A stretch of DNA of 64,000 nt from Rothia mucilaginosa (GTDB lineage: Bacteria > Actinomycetota > Actinomycetes > Actinomycetales > Micrococcaceae). Location: positions 620,001 to 684,000 of the forward strand of contig NZ_CP079822.1 of the NCBI RefSeq assembly GCF_019334805.1, read 5' to 3'. How positions within the stretch are numbered: position 1 is the first letter of the stretch; each line of letters starts with the position of its first letter. Both the position numbers and the translations under genes were made by a program. Shown here in pieces: positions 17,090-25,113 of the stretch. The notes under the pieces were generated by a model. That model had not been told where the DNA came from, did no database searches, and worked only from the letters and a program-made list of their open reading frames with translations.

Positions 17090-17120
17090 ATGCTATGGGG
17101 TTAGAGCGGGTCTAAAGCAA
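17090..17120 (-). promoter_or_regulatory. MerR-type promoter with dyad TTAGA-N5-TCTAA
   Basis: Read on the minus strand, TTGCTT (17120-17115) and TAGCAT (17095-17090) are separated by 19 bp. The dyad TTAGA-CCCGC-TCTAA (17115-17101) lies inside that spacer. The GTG start is 7 nt past the -10 box. This is the same arrangement as the TipA-like promoter 1.3 kb away. Confidence 0.7.
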
Positions 17121-17436
17121 ACCGAGAACCTTTACCTTCCAGCGCAACAGAAGGCTACTTCCGCAGTATCTCGCGGCGGTTTCAAAAGCACCTAAAAAAC
17201 CGGAAAATATTCCCTGACCTGGCACGATACTCTTCATGCGGATGCAAAGAAATGCCGGTGCTCACATCATGCGAACACCCGGCATTCTGTTACATAACCC
17301 TGAGGGTGAAGGTTAATTCTCGGTGGGCGGAAGGACAGCTGAGAATACCCAGCCATTCCCTCACAATCCCACACCAACTGTATGGATAAAACAACATTCA
17401 GCGGGATGCGCGTAACGGACCCGGGCGCCGGTTGAG
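17121..17436. other. Intergenic region between the MerR and metX genes
   Basis: I see no gene. The only clear element is the metX terminator at 17251-17286. The remainder has no obvious promoter for other genes. Confidence 0.5.
17251..17286 (-). terminator. Terminator downstream of metX
   Basis: AATGCCGGTG at one side and CACCCGGCATT at the other form a stem with one bulged base. On the minus strand the hairpin is followed by UUUCUUU. It lies about 150 nt past the metX stop, leaving a long 3' untranslated region. Confidence 0.65.
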
Positions 17437-18765
17437 TTAGCGAGTAACAGCGCCGTACAGACGAGTCATCGAGTCCAGCGCCTCACGCTCACGCTGCGCC
17501 TCGCTCGGGGTAGCAGATTCATCTTCAACACCCAGGGCGCGCGCCAGAATCTTCTCCACCTGCTTCGCCTCAATCAAGAAGCCGTCATGGCCGTGGTTCG
17601 ACTCGATAATATCCACGGGCACCGGGGTGGGCAGCGCCTCCGCCAGACGGTGCGACTCATGCGCGAAGAACAGACGGTCCGTGTTCACCGCCGCAATCGT
17701 CCACTCACAATCGGTGTGCGCCAGCGCCTGCGCCAGGGTGCCGCGGCCACGCGCCACATCGTGCGAAATCAGTGCCTCATTCACGGCAAGGTAGCTGTTC
17801 GGGTCAAAGCGCTCAACCAGCTTGGCGCCGTGGTGGTCCAGGTAGCTTTCGATGGCGTAGCGGCCACGCGGCTCACCCAGCGAGCCGCCCACGGTGCTTT
17901 CGCCACGGTCCTCTTCGCGGCCGAAGCGGTGCTCCAGCTCGGCAGGGCTGCGGTAGGTGGTGTGCGCGATACGGCGTGCCAGGGCAAGACCGTTTACCGG
18001 CGCGGGACCGGAATAGTAGTCGCCGCCGGCGAAGTTAGCATCCGAACGAATCGCAATGTTCTGGGTGTGAGCCCACGAAATCTGCTCCGCCGTCGCCGAA
18101 GGACCGGAGGCAATCACCGCGCATCCGCGCACCAGCTCGGGGTTGGTTACCGCCCACTCCAGGGCGCGAGCGCCGCCGAGGGAACCACCAATCACGTAGC
18201 GGAAGCTGGTCACGCCCAGGGCACGCGCCAGGCGCGCCTCAGCGCGCACAGAGTCGCGGATGCTCACCTGCGGGAAGCGGGAGCCCCAGTGCTCACCGGC
18301 GCCCGGGTAGCCCTCGGGGATGATGCTTGCCGGGCCGGTGGAGCCGTAGCAGCCGCCCAAAATATTGGGGGCAATCACGAAGTAGCGGTTGGTGTCCACG
18401 ACCGACCCGGGGCCCACGATGCCTTCCCACCAGCCGTCCGATTCGATAGCGCGAATCAGCGGGGCGGGCATGTCGGGGGTCGGTACGCCGCGGGAGACAT
18501 GCGTGTCACCGGTGAGCGCATGCAGAATCAGGATGGCATTATCGCCAGCCTCGTTGAGGGTACCCCAGGTTTCGTAGCCGATGGTGACCTGCGGCAGGGT
18601 CACGCCGGATTCGAGCTCCAGGTCGCCAATGTTCAGCTGACGCAGGTAGCCTTGCGCTTCGGGGTGCTCGCGCTGAGTGCCCGCCACGGGGATGGGTGCG
18701 GTGACAGGCAGGTTGATAGTGCCGGGCTGGGAGGTACCGGGCTGGCTAGTGCTCTGGGTAGTCAT
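17437..18765 (-). CDS. metX: Homoserine O-acetyltransferase MetX
   Basis: MetX acylates homoserine with acetyl-CoA, giving the substrate of MetY in direct-sulfhydrylation methionine synthesis. The alpha/beta-hydrolase fold shows GYETWG early, the nucleophile in GGSLGGARALEW, and the catalytic Asp/His region near DIIESNHGHDGFL. The N-terminal 35 residues are Ser/Thr/Pro-rich and variable. The 442-residue length is slightly above the usual range. The ATG at 18765 has GGGAACCCC upstream rather than a strong ribosome-binding site. It follows metY by 190 nt on the same strand and is therefore probably under the SAM-IV riboswitch. Acetyl rather than succinyl specificity is inferred from pairing with metY. 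Confidence 0.93.
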   Translation of the reverse strand: MTTQSTSQPGTSQPGTINLPVTAPIPVAGTQREHPEAQGYLRQLNIGDLELESGVTLPQVTIGYETWGTLNEAGDNAILILHALTGDTHVSRGVPTPDMPAPLIRAIESDGWWEGIVGPGSVVDTNRYFVIAPNILGGCYGSTGPASIIPEGYPGAGEHWGSRFPQVSIRDSVRAEARLARALGVTSFRYVIGGSLGGARALEWAVTNPELVRGCAVIASGPSATAEQISWAHTQNIAIRSDANFAGGDYYSGPAPVNGLALARRIAHTTYRSPAELEHRFGREEDRGESTVGGSLGEPRGRYAIESYLDHHGAKLVERFDPNSYLAVNEALISHDVARGRGTLAQALAHTDCEWTIAAVNTDRLFFAHESHRLAEALPTPVPVDIIESNHGHDGFLIEAKQVEKILARALGVEDESATPSEAQREREALDSMTRLYGAVTR

Positions 18766-18898
18766 GGGGTTCCCTTCACTGGGTTGGCCGGCGAGATGGT
18801 GCCGGGTGTGAGCGGGGTACTTGTCTGTGGGTAATAAGGAGTAACGGGTTGGGCGGCATCAGTGCCGCGCAGTGACAAAATGCTCCGTAATGGGGAAT

Positions 18899-18942
18899 CC
18901 GCAGGTGGACCGAGAAGCCGTAGCTTACCGGTCCACCTGCGG
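18899..18942 (-). terminator. Strong hairpin between metY and metX
   Basis: CCGCAGGTGGACC and its perfect 13-bp complement enclose an 18-nt loop. It begins 14 nt past the metY stop, with no U-tract beyond. Rather than a full terminator it may be a partial terminator or an RNA-processing or stability element setting the MetY:MetX ratio; that is inference. Confidence 0.6.
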
Positions 18943-18955
18943 GTTGCATCACCGT

Positions 18956-20302
18956 TTAGGAGAGGGTGTCGAAGCCCAGCTGCAGGTCGGCGAGAATATC
19001 GTCAATGTTCTCGATACCGACTGCCAGGCGGACGAAGTTCGGGTACACACCAATCTTCTCCAGCTCCTCAGTGGAAAGCTGAGCGTGGGTGGTGGAGGCG
19101 GGGTGAATCACGAGCGAGCGCACGTCACCGATGTTCGCCACGTTGGAGTGCAGCTTCAGTGCGTCAACGAAGTTGCGGGTCTGCTCCAGGGTTGCGTCCT
19201 TGAGGGTGAAGCCGAGCACCGCGCCGGGGCCCTTGGGCAGGTACTTCTGCGCACGCTCGTACCAGGGGGAGGATTCCACGCCAGCCCAGATGACCTTCTC
19301 GACCTGCGGGTTTGCTTCGAGCCAGTGGGCGACCTTGGTGGCGTTCTCAATGTGGCGTTCGATGCGCAGGGAGAGGGTTTCCAGACCGATGCCGATGTTG
19401 AAGGCGTTGGTCGGGGAGATGGCGGCGCCGGTGTCACGCAGCAGGGAGACGCGCGCCTTCAGGATGTAGGAGAGGTTCGCGCCGAATGCGGAGTCCTTGC
19501 CCAGGTCGCGGGCGTAAACCAGGCCGTGGTAGCCGGGGGCGGGCTGGTTGAACTTGGGGAACTTCTCGGGGTCTGCACCGTAGTCGAAGTTACCGGAGTC
19601 AACGATTACGCCACCGATGGAGGTGCCGTGGCCACCCAGGTACTTGGTTGCGGAGTGGACGACCACGTCCGCGCCGTGCTCGATGGGGCGCAGCAGGTAG
19701 GGGGTGGGTACGGTGTTGTCCACGATCAGGGGTACACCGTTTTCGTGCGCAATTGCTGCGATAGGCTCAATGTCGAGCACGTCGTTGCGGGGGTTGGGCA
19801 CGGACTCGCCGTAGAACAGCTTGGTGTTGGGGCGAACCGCGGCGCGCCATTCGTCCAGGTTATCCGGGTCCTCAACGAAGGTGGTTTCGATGCCGAGGTC
19901 GGCGAGGGTGTACTTGAGCAGGTTGTAGGTACCTCCGTACACGGAAGGCGAAGCAACGATGTGGTCGCCCGCACCGGCGATGTTCAGAATTGCGTAGGTG
20001 ATAGCTGCCTGGCCGGATGCCAGCAACAGCGCACCAACGCCGCCTTCCAGGGAGGCGATACGGTTTTCGATAACTTCCTGGGTGGGGTTGTTGAGGCGGG
20101 TGTAAATGGGGCCTAGCTCGGCGAGGGCGAAGCGGTTCGCTGCCTGCTCGGCGCTTTCAAAGACGAAAGAGGTGGTCTGGTAGATAGGTAGTGCCCGAGC
20201 TCCCGTTGCGGCATCCGGCGCCTGACCTGCGTGGATCTGGCGGGTTTCGAACTTCCAACCGGCGGGGTTGGCGGGAGTCGGGACGGTAGTGTTGTTGCTC
20301 AT
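18956..20302 (-). CDS. metY: O-acetylhomoserine sulfhydrylase MetY
   Basis: MetY is a PLP enzyme that replaces the acetyl group of O-acetylhomoserine with sulfide to form homocysteine. The 448-residue protein shows TRQIHAGQ at the N-terminus, the GGVGALLLASGQAA cofactor-binding stretch, DNTVPTPYLLRPIEHGAD, and the Schiff-base lysine in HSATKYLGGHG. The length of about 430-450, longer than cystathionine gamma-synthase, supports the MetY class. The ATG at 20302 is preceded by TTAGGAGA. A SAM-IV riboswitch lies about 105 nt upstream, so expression should fall when S-adenosylmethionine is abundant. Confidence 0.95.
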   Translation of the reverse strand: MSNNTTVPTPANPAGWKFETRQIHAGQAPDAATGARALPIYQTTSFVFESAEQAANRFALAELGPIYTRLNNPTQEVIENRIASLEGGVGALLLASGQAAITYAILNIAGAGDHIVASPSVYGGTYNLLKYTLADLGIETTFVEDPDNLDEWRAAVRPNTKLFYGESVPNPRNDVLDIEPIAAIAHENGVPLIVDNTVPTPYLLRPIEHGADVVVHSATKYLGGHGTSIGGVIVDSGNFDYGADPEKFPKFNQPAPGYHGLVYARDLGKDSAFGANLSYILKARVSLLRDTGAAISPTNAFNIGIGLETLSLRIERHIENATKVAHWLEANPQVEKVIWAGVESSPWYERAQKYLPKGPGAVLGFTLKDATLEQTRNFVDALKLHSNVANIGDVRSLVIHPASTTHAQLSTEELEKIGVYPNFVRLAVGIENIDDILADLQLGFDTLS

Positions 20303-20406
20303 GCGTGGCTCTCCTAAGGGGATAGTTAGGGGGCCGCATGCCGAGCGGTACAGGAATCGTCGTCGAATAATCCTGTCACGATTGATGTACCGGATTCGGT
20401 CACATC

Positions 20407-20520
20407 GGTCCCGCGCTTGCGTCACGCTTTTGCGTGCCGCCCGGTCTTCACCCAGGGCACCCCACCGCGGAGGAGGGTTGCCGGCCAGCTAGCTGGGGCT
20501 TGTCGCTGGCGCTCTTGACC
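20407..20520 (-). ncRNA. SAM-IV riboswitch
   Basis: The minus strand reads GGTCAAGAGCGCCAGC at the 5' end. It continues with AAGCCCCAGCTAGCTGG, CCGGCAACCCTCC and GCGGTGGGGTGCCC, and closes with GTGAAGACC, a GCACGC-AAAA-GCGTG hairpin and CAAGCGCGGGACC. This order and these conserved blocks match the actinobacterial SAM-IV aptamer I remember from mycobacterial sequences almost block for block, including the pseudoknot partners. It precedes metY-metX, the expected regulon. I did not identify the expression platform; it may block translation, since there is no clear terminator before metY. Confidence 0.93.
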
Positions 20521-20878
20521 TGTCATTAGGGTGTCATAGGGCACGGGGCGGGGTCAAGGATTTTGTGGGTGCACGGCACTTTAAGACATTTCATTGCAAA
20601 GATGACGTTTTTTAACGCCCGTAACAAAAAACCGCCTGCAACAAAACGTTAGTGACGATGCCTGGGCAATCCGAGGGCGAGGCAATCGAGATGCGGAGGC
20701 GCCCCCACCACCCACATAGTAACCCTCATCACTTTTACATGTTCTTTTCGGTACACTGGGACTACACATACACTCACGCAGGGCGCGGTTCACTACACCG
20801 TTTGTTCACTACACCGTTTACCCTGCACAGTATCCCTCCGGTATAGGAGCCAGAGGGTCATACCCGAAGGTTACCTAT
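20521..20878. other. Divergent promoter region between metY and the ABC operon
   Basis: This stretch should hold the metY promoter, upstream of the riboswitch, and the promoter of the ABC operon. Short open frames here have no family resemblance. TACACT near 20753-20758 could be a -10 box for the ABC operon. A 16-bp tandem repeat is noted separately. Confidence 0.45.
20788..20819 (+). repeat. Exact 16-bp tandem repeat upstream of the ABC operon
   Basis: GTTCACTACACCGTTT occurs twice back to back with no mismatch, 60-90 nt upstream of the exporter ATPase. The position suggests a duplicated regulator site or a slippage product in the 5' untranslated region. Confidence 0.7.
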
Positions 20879-21865
20879 ATGTCTCTTGTTCTTGACGCCG
20901 CACAACTCAGCCGTGTCTTTGGCAAAGGTGAAAATACCTTTACCGCAGTCGACCGGGTGTCACTTCACGTTAGCTCCGGCGAGATCCACGCCCTCCTCGG
21001 TCCCAACGGTGCGGGCAAAACGACGACCGTGCAGATGTGCTCAACCCTGCTTACTCCCACCAGCGGTAGCCTCACCGTGAACGGTATTGACGCCATCGCC
21101 CACCCGCAGCGGGCGCGCCGTCACGTGGGTCTCGCGCTGGGCGGGGATAACGGCTTCTACCCGCGCGCCAGCGCCCGCGACAACCTGCTGTTCTTCGCCA
21201 ATATTGCGGGGGTTTCCGGGCGGAGCCGGCGGCGCGAGGTGGACCACGCCCTAGCCCGCGTGGAACTCACCGATGCGGCGGCGCGCCCCGTTCAGGAGTT
21301 CTCCCGCGGTATGAAGCAGCGCCTGCACATTGCCCGCGCTACGCTCGGCTCCCCCGCTCTGCTCCTGCTGGATGAGCCAACGAACGGGCTCGACCCCGAT
21401 ATCGCTATGACCGTGCGTGCCCTGATCCGTTCTCTGGCAGAAGACGGTGCCGCCATTTTGCTGACGAGCCACCTGCTGGGCGAAATTGAGGATCTGGCGC
21501 ACACCATCACCGTTTTGGGTGCCGGCTCCGTCGCTGTGAGCGGTAGCCTCGAGGATGTTGCCGCACACGCCGGCATTGCCGCCACGACCGTGGTTCAGGT
21601 TGACGCCAACGCAACCAAGGGTCTTGATACGCTGCGCGGATTCCTCGGCAATCAGGCGGCGGTACTTTTTGCCCCGCGCGGTTCCGGCTGGGAACTCACT
21701 CTCTACTGGCACGGCGAGCGCGCCACCTTCGAGGCGGGCGCGGCGCACCGCGTCCTGGCGGAGGGGCTTGCCGCCGCACGCATCGGGGCGCGGACCGAGC
21801 CGTACACGCGCCCGGCGACTCTGGAAGAGGCATACCTGGCAATGGCGGAGGGGCTCAAGCGATGA
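20879..21865 (+). CDS. ABC-2 type exporter, ATP-binding subunit
   Basis: The 328-residue ATPase has Walker A GPNGAGKTT, the signature FSRGMKQRLHIAR, Walker B LLLDEPTNGLDPD and the switch-region histidine in LTSHLLGE. This is the DrrA/CcmA-like subclass that powers export of drugs, lipids or polysaccharides. A C-terminal extension of about 100 residues resembles the DUF4162-type regulatory domain. GAAGG lies 9 nt before the ATG. Its stop codon overlaps the ATG of the first permease gene, so the three genes form a tight operon. Substrate unknown. Confidence 0.93.
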   Translation: MSLVLDAAQLSRVFGKGENTFTAVDRVSLHVSSGEIHALLGPNGAGKTTTVQMCSTLLTPTSGSLTVNGIDAIAHPQRARRHVGLALGGDNGFYPRASARDNLLFFANIAGVSGRSRRREVDHALARVELTDAAARPVQEFSRGMKQRLHIARATLGSPALLLLDEPTNGLDPDIAMTVRALIRSLAEDGAAILLTSHLLGEIEDLAHTITVLGAGSVAVSGSLEDVAAHAGIAATTVVQVDANATKGLDTLRGFLGNQAAVLFAPRGSGWELTLYWHGERATFEAGAAHRVLAEGLAAARIGARTEPYTRPATLEEAYLAMAEGLKR

Positions 21866-22722
21866 ACGCTCAGACGCAACGCTCGGAAGAGTTCCAGCGG
21901 CAGGGTCGACGGTACGACCTGTGGCAGGAGTGCGCCCGCCAACTGCGACTCATGGGCTTTAGCCTGCGCCAGTTCCTGACGGTCCCCTACTTCATTCAGC
22001 TGCTCATCAGTACGGTACTCGGGTCGGTTATTATTCAGGCTCTTGCGGTGCATGCGGCGGCGCAGAGCTCCGCGGGTCACTCCGTTGACCCGACCCTCGC
22101 GTGGACCCGCGCGGGCATTGTGGGCATGTGGTCGGTCTGCATCGTGTCTGCGGGCATCATCAATTTTGAGCGTTTCCGCGGGACCCTCGTGTACCTGTGT
22201 TCGGGGTCGATTTCTCCGGTGCGGGTGCTGGCGGCTATCGTTTCGAGCGCCTCCATTGTGGGTTTGGCGGCTCTACCTCTGTCGTGGGCGTTTTGGGCTC
22301 TTGTGACGCTTAACCCGCAGGTCACCGACTTTTCTGCGCTCTGGCCGCGCTACATTCTGGGCGTTCCTCTGCTATGGCTTGCCTGCCTGTCGGTCACGTT
22401 CATGATTGCGGTGTTCTTCGTGGCGACGCCGAACGCTATCGCCTACGAGGAGCTGCTCCTCGTGCCGGTTTTTATTCTTTCCGGGGTTCTCTTCACGACC
22501 ATTGAAGCGCCCGCCTGGCTGGATGCCGCGGGCGTGCTCATTCCCCTGCAGGCGCCGGTTCACCTCCTACTTGGGCGTACCGCCATCACTACCCCGACGG
22601 ATGCACTCCTGCCCGTAATTCAGACCCTGGTCGTGAGCTTCATCTGGGCGTTGTGCGCGTTCCTCTTTGCTCGGAAGGCTCTCGCCTCCGCCCGTCGTCG
22701 CGGCACCCTGGGGGCGATGTAG
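21862..22722 (+). CDS. ABC-2 type permease, subunit 1
   Basis: This 286-residue protein has six predicted transmembrane helices after a short cytoplasmic N-terminus, the usual layout of ABC-2 permeases. Its ATG overlaps the ATPase stop codon (ATGA), indicating translational coupling. It and the next gene are similar in size and would form a heterodimeric channel with two copies of the ATPase. No substrate-specific motif is visible. Confidence 0.85.
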   Translation: MNAQTQRSEEFQRQGRRYDLWQECARQLRLMGFSLRQFLTVPYFIQLLISTVLGSVIIQALAVHAAAQSSAGHSVDPTLAWTRAGIVGMWSVCIVSAGIINFERFRGTLVYLCSGSISPVRVLAAIVSSASIVGLAALPLSWAFWALVTLNPQVTDFSALWPRYILGVPLLWLACLSVTFMIAVFFVATPNAIAYEELLLVPVFILSGVLFTTIEAPAWLDAAGVLIPLQAPVHLLLGRTAITTPTDALLPVIQTLVVSFIWALCAFLFARKALASARRRGTLGAM

Positions 22723-22723
22723 C

Positions 22724-23554
22724 GTGCGTATTCTCTCTTCTGCCGCTCTGCCTAGCGTGGCGCGTCGGGCTCTGTCGACCGCCTCTATTGGCTGGTCATC
22801 TTCTATTACCTTCGCAACCCTCGGAACGGCCATCACGACCCTGGTTCTCGTACCCGGTCTTAACGTGCTTTTCACGGTGCTTCTGGGCGCTGATCTTGCC
22901 GCGAACGATACAGTACGCATCGGCTGCGCGTCTGCTCTGATTGCCACCCTCAGCTCCGTGGCAGCCGGTATTGTCGCGCGCGTTGCCACCGACCGGTGGA
23001 TTGGCGTCTTCGAGTACGTGTGTACGGCTCGCCCGGTGGATGCTGGCTACTGGCTCGGTGCGGCGGCGGTACCCGCGTTGCTGGCATCCGTGACGGGTCT
23101 GAGCAATGTGGGCATCGTGTGGTTACTGTCCCTCACGGCACCCTCTACCGGGGCGGCTTCGGGGCTTCTGATTGGAGCCATTGCGCTGATGCCGGTTGCG
23201 GTTCTGGGCGGGGTCTGCCTGGGCATTTTTGCCGCCGGGCTCGGTCTGTACCTGTCGGATCCGTACACGGGGTCGAATTTTCTGTCGATTATTCTGCCAG
23301 TGAGCGCGGGCGTGATTGTGCCGGTGAGTACCTATCCGGCGTGGCTTGCCTGGGTATGTTCCTGGGTTCCCGGCTCCCGGCTGGTGCAGGCTTTAGATAC
23401 CTCTGGCAGTATTGCGAGCAGCACTACCCCGAATTTCTTCGCGCTCCTGGCGGCAGACACAGCCCTGGCAGTACTCTACGCCGCTATCGGGTTGGGGCTG
23501 ACGGTCCTTGCCGCCCGCCGCATCCGTGCCGGCGCCCGCGCCTCGCTGTTGTAA
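22724..23554 (+). CDS. ABC-2 type permease, subunit 2
   Basis: The 276-residue product carries about six transmembrane helices. I place the start at the GTG at 22724, one base after the stop of the preceding permease gene; the open frame begins 19 codons earlier inside that gene, which is less likely. It is the last gene of the exporter operon. A run of nine C residues follows near 23597, before rsgA, and no good terminator hairpin is seen. Confidence 0.83.
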   Translation: MRILSSAALPSVARRALSTASIGWSSSITFATLGTAITTLVLVPGLNVLFTVLLGADLAANDTVRIGCASALIATLSSVAAGIVARVATDRWIGVFEYVCTARPVDAGYWLGAAAVPALLASVTGLSNVGIVWLLSLTAPSTGAASGLLIGAIALMPVAVLGGVCLGIFAAGLGLYLSDPYTGSNFLSIILPVSAGVIVPVSTYPAWLAWVCSWVPGSRLVQALDTSGSIASSTTPNFFALLAADTALAVLYAAIGLGLTVLAARRIRAGARASLL

Positions 23555-23664
23555 ACGGTGAAACCTGAAAAAGAACGAACCTTTTAAGCGCCCACTTCCC
23601 CCCCCCGGCGCGCTATCCGGGCTCCGCAACCAACCGGGCGCCACAACCTTGAAAGGCTATTCCT

Positions 23665-24885
23665 GTGACCGATACTTCCGCCTCATACACCTTAGAGACC
23701 CTCGGCTTCGACCCCTCCTGGCAGGGCTCGGCAATCCGCGCCGCGTTCACCATCGGGGGTACCCTTGATGATTTCACCCTCGCCCGCGTCAGCGCCGTGC
23801 ACCGCACCCGCTGCGAGCTACTGACCTGCGAGCGGGGCGAACTCGTGAAGCTTTCCGCTCCCCTGCGTCCGGTCGAAAATGACTACGGTGAAGAAGAGTA
23901 CCCCGTCGTGGGCGACTGGGTGCTCGCCCAGCCCATCCCCGGGACCGGTAGCGATAGCCAGCCCGCGGAGCATAAACCCCTCGCGATTCTGCCCCGCCGA
24001 AGCTACCTCACCCGCCCCAGCGCCACCCGCGAATCCGCAGATCAGCCCGTCGCCGCCAACGTGGATATGCTCTGCATTGTTGAGCCCTGCTTTCCCGAGC
24101 CGTCCATCGGGCGAATCGAACGCTACACCGCCCTGGCGCACGCCTCCGGGGTGCAGGTCGCGCTGATTCTCACCAAGGGCGACCTGGTGACGGCTGAACA
24201 GCTCGCCGGCTACGAGGAATCCCTCGCGGGCAGCGTGGATGCGGTACTCACCGTCTGCACGGATAACGGCTACGACCCCGCCCCAGTTGCGGAGCTTGTC
24301 GCCGGGCGTACCGCCGCGTTCCTGGGCCGCAGCGGCGCCGGCAAATCTACCCTCGTCAACGCCCTGCTGAACCCCGGAGCCGACCCCCGCGAAGACGCCG
24401 CAGAGAACCAGGTGCAGGCGACCTCCGCGGTTCGCGATGCCGACGGCAAGGGGCGGCACACCACCACCAGCCGCCAAATGATTGTTCTGCCCGGTGTGAC
24501 AGGCTCAAGCGAAGGAGGCTCGACCAACGCAAAATCATCATCTGGCACGGTACTGATTGACACTCCGGGCGTGCGAGCCCTCGCCGCCACGAGCGATAGC
24601 GCCGCGATTGACGAAACCTTCGACGACGTCTCCAGCTACGCCGCCGCCTGCCGGTACAGCGACTGCTCCCACGGCTCCGAACCGGGATGCGCGGTGCAGC
24701 AGGCGCTCGCCGACGGTTCCCTCGACCCCGAGCGCTTCGATCGCTACCGCAGGATGATGGCGGAATCCGCGCGCCTGCGCCTGCGTTCTCAGGAGCGCGA
24801 GTACCGGCAGAGTAACCGCGCCTTCACGAAGGCGAACAAGGCGGGCCGCCGCACGCTCATGTCCATTAAGGGACGCGCCAACTAG
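23665..24885 (+). CDS. rsgA: Ribosome small-subunit-dependent GTPase RsgA
   Basis: RsgA is a circularly permuted GTPase that assists late maturation of the 30S subunit. The permuted order is visible: G4 as TKGD first, then G1 as GRSGAGKST, then G3 as DTPG. A C-terminal zinc site follows in CRYSDCSHGSEPGC. An OB-fold makes up the N-terminal 110 residues. The start is a GTG with GAAAGG upstream. At 406 residues it is longer than the Escherichia coli enzyme because of inserts, one being a Ser/Gly-rich stretch before G3. It stands downstream of the exporter operon with a 110-nt gap. Confidence 0.95.
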   Translation: MTDTSASYTLETLGFDPSWQGSAIRAAFTIGGTLDDFTLARVSAVHRTRCELLTCERGELVKLSAPLRPVENDYGEEEYPVVGDWVLAQPIPGTGSDSQPAEHKPLAILPRRSYLTRPSATRESADQPVAANVDMLCIVEPCFPEPSIGRIERYTALAHASGVQVALILTKGDLVTAEQLAGYEESLAGSVDAVLTVCTDNGYDPAPVAELVAGRTAAFLGRSGAGKSTLVNALLNPGADPREDAAENQVQATSAVRDADGKGRHTTTSRQMIVLPGVTGSSEGGSTNAKSSSGTVLIDTPGVRALAATSDSAAIDETFDDVSSYAAACRYSDCSHGSEPGCAVQQALADGSLDPERFDRYRRMMAESARLRLRSQEREYRQSNRAFTKANKAGRRTLMSIKGRAN

Positions 24886-25113
24886 CCGATAAACGCGCAC
24901 GCCCCGGCGAGGCTACCGCGGGGCTTCCACAGGCTGAGCCGGGCAGCCCCGCACATGCCGCAATATAGTAGCCTGCCTCACTCTTCGATACACTAGAACT
25001 AGGCGTGCCCACACTCCCCCGCGCATCCTCCCCGCCACCCGGCGGCGCAGGAACGCGGGCGCAGACGGCACACACCATTCACAAACCCATAACTCAATGA
25101 AAGAGGTGGCAGC

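Noticed and set aside
23597..23605. Nine-C run between the exporter operon and rsgA as a phase-variation tract
   Set aside because: It lies outside both reading frames and not at a recognisable promoter spacer, so there is no evident way for it to switch expression.
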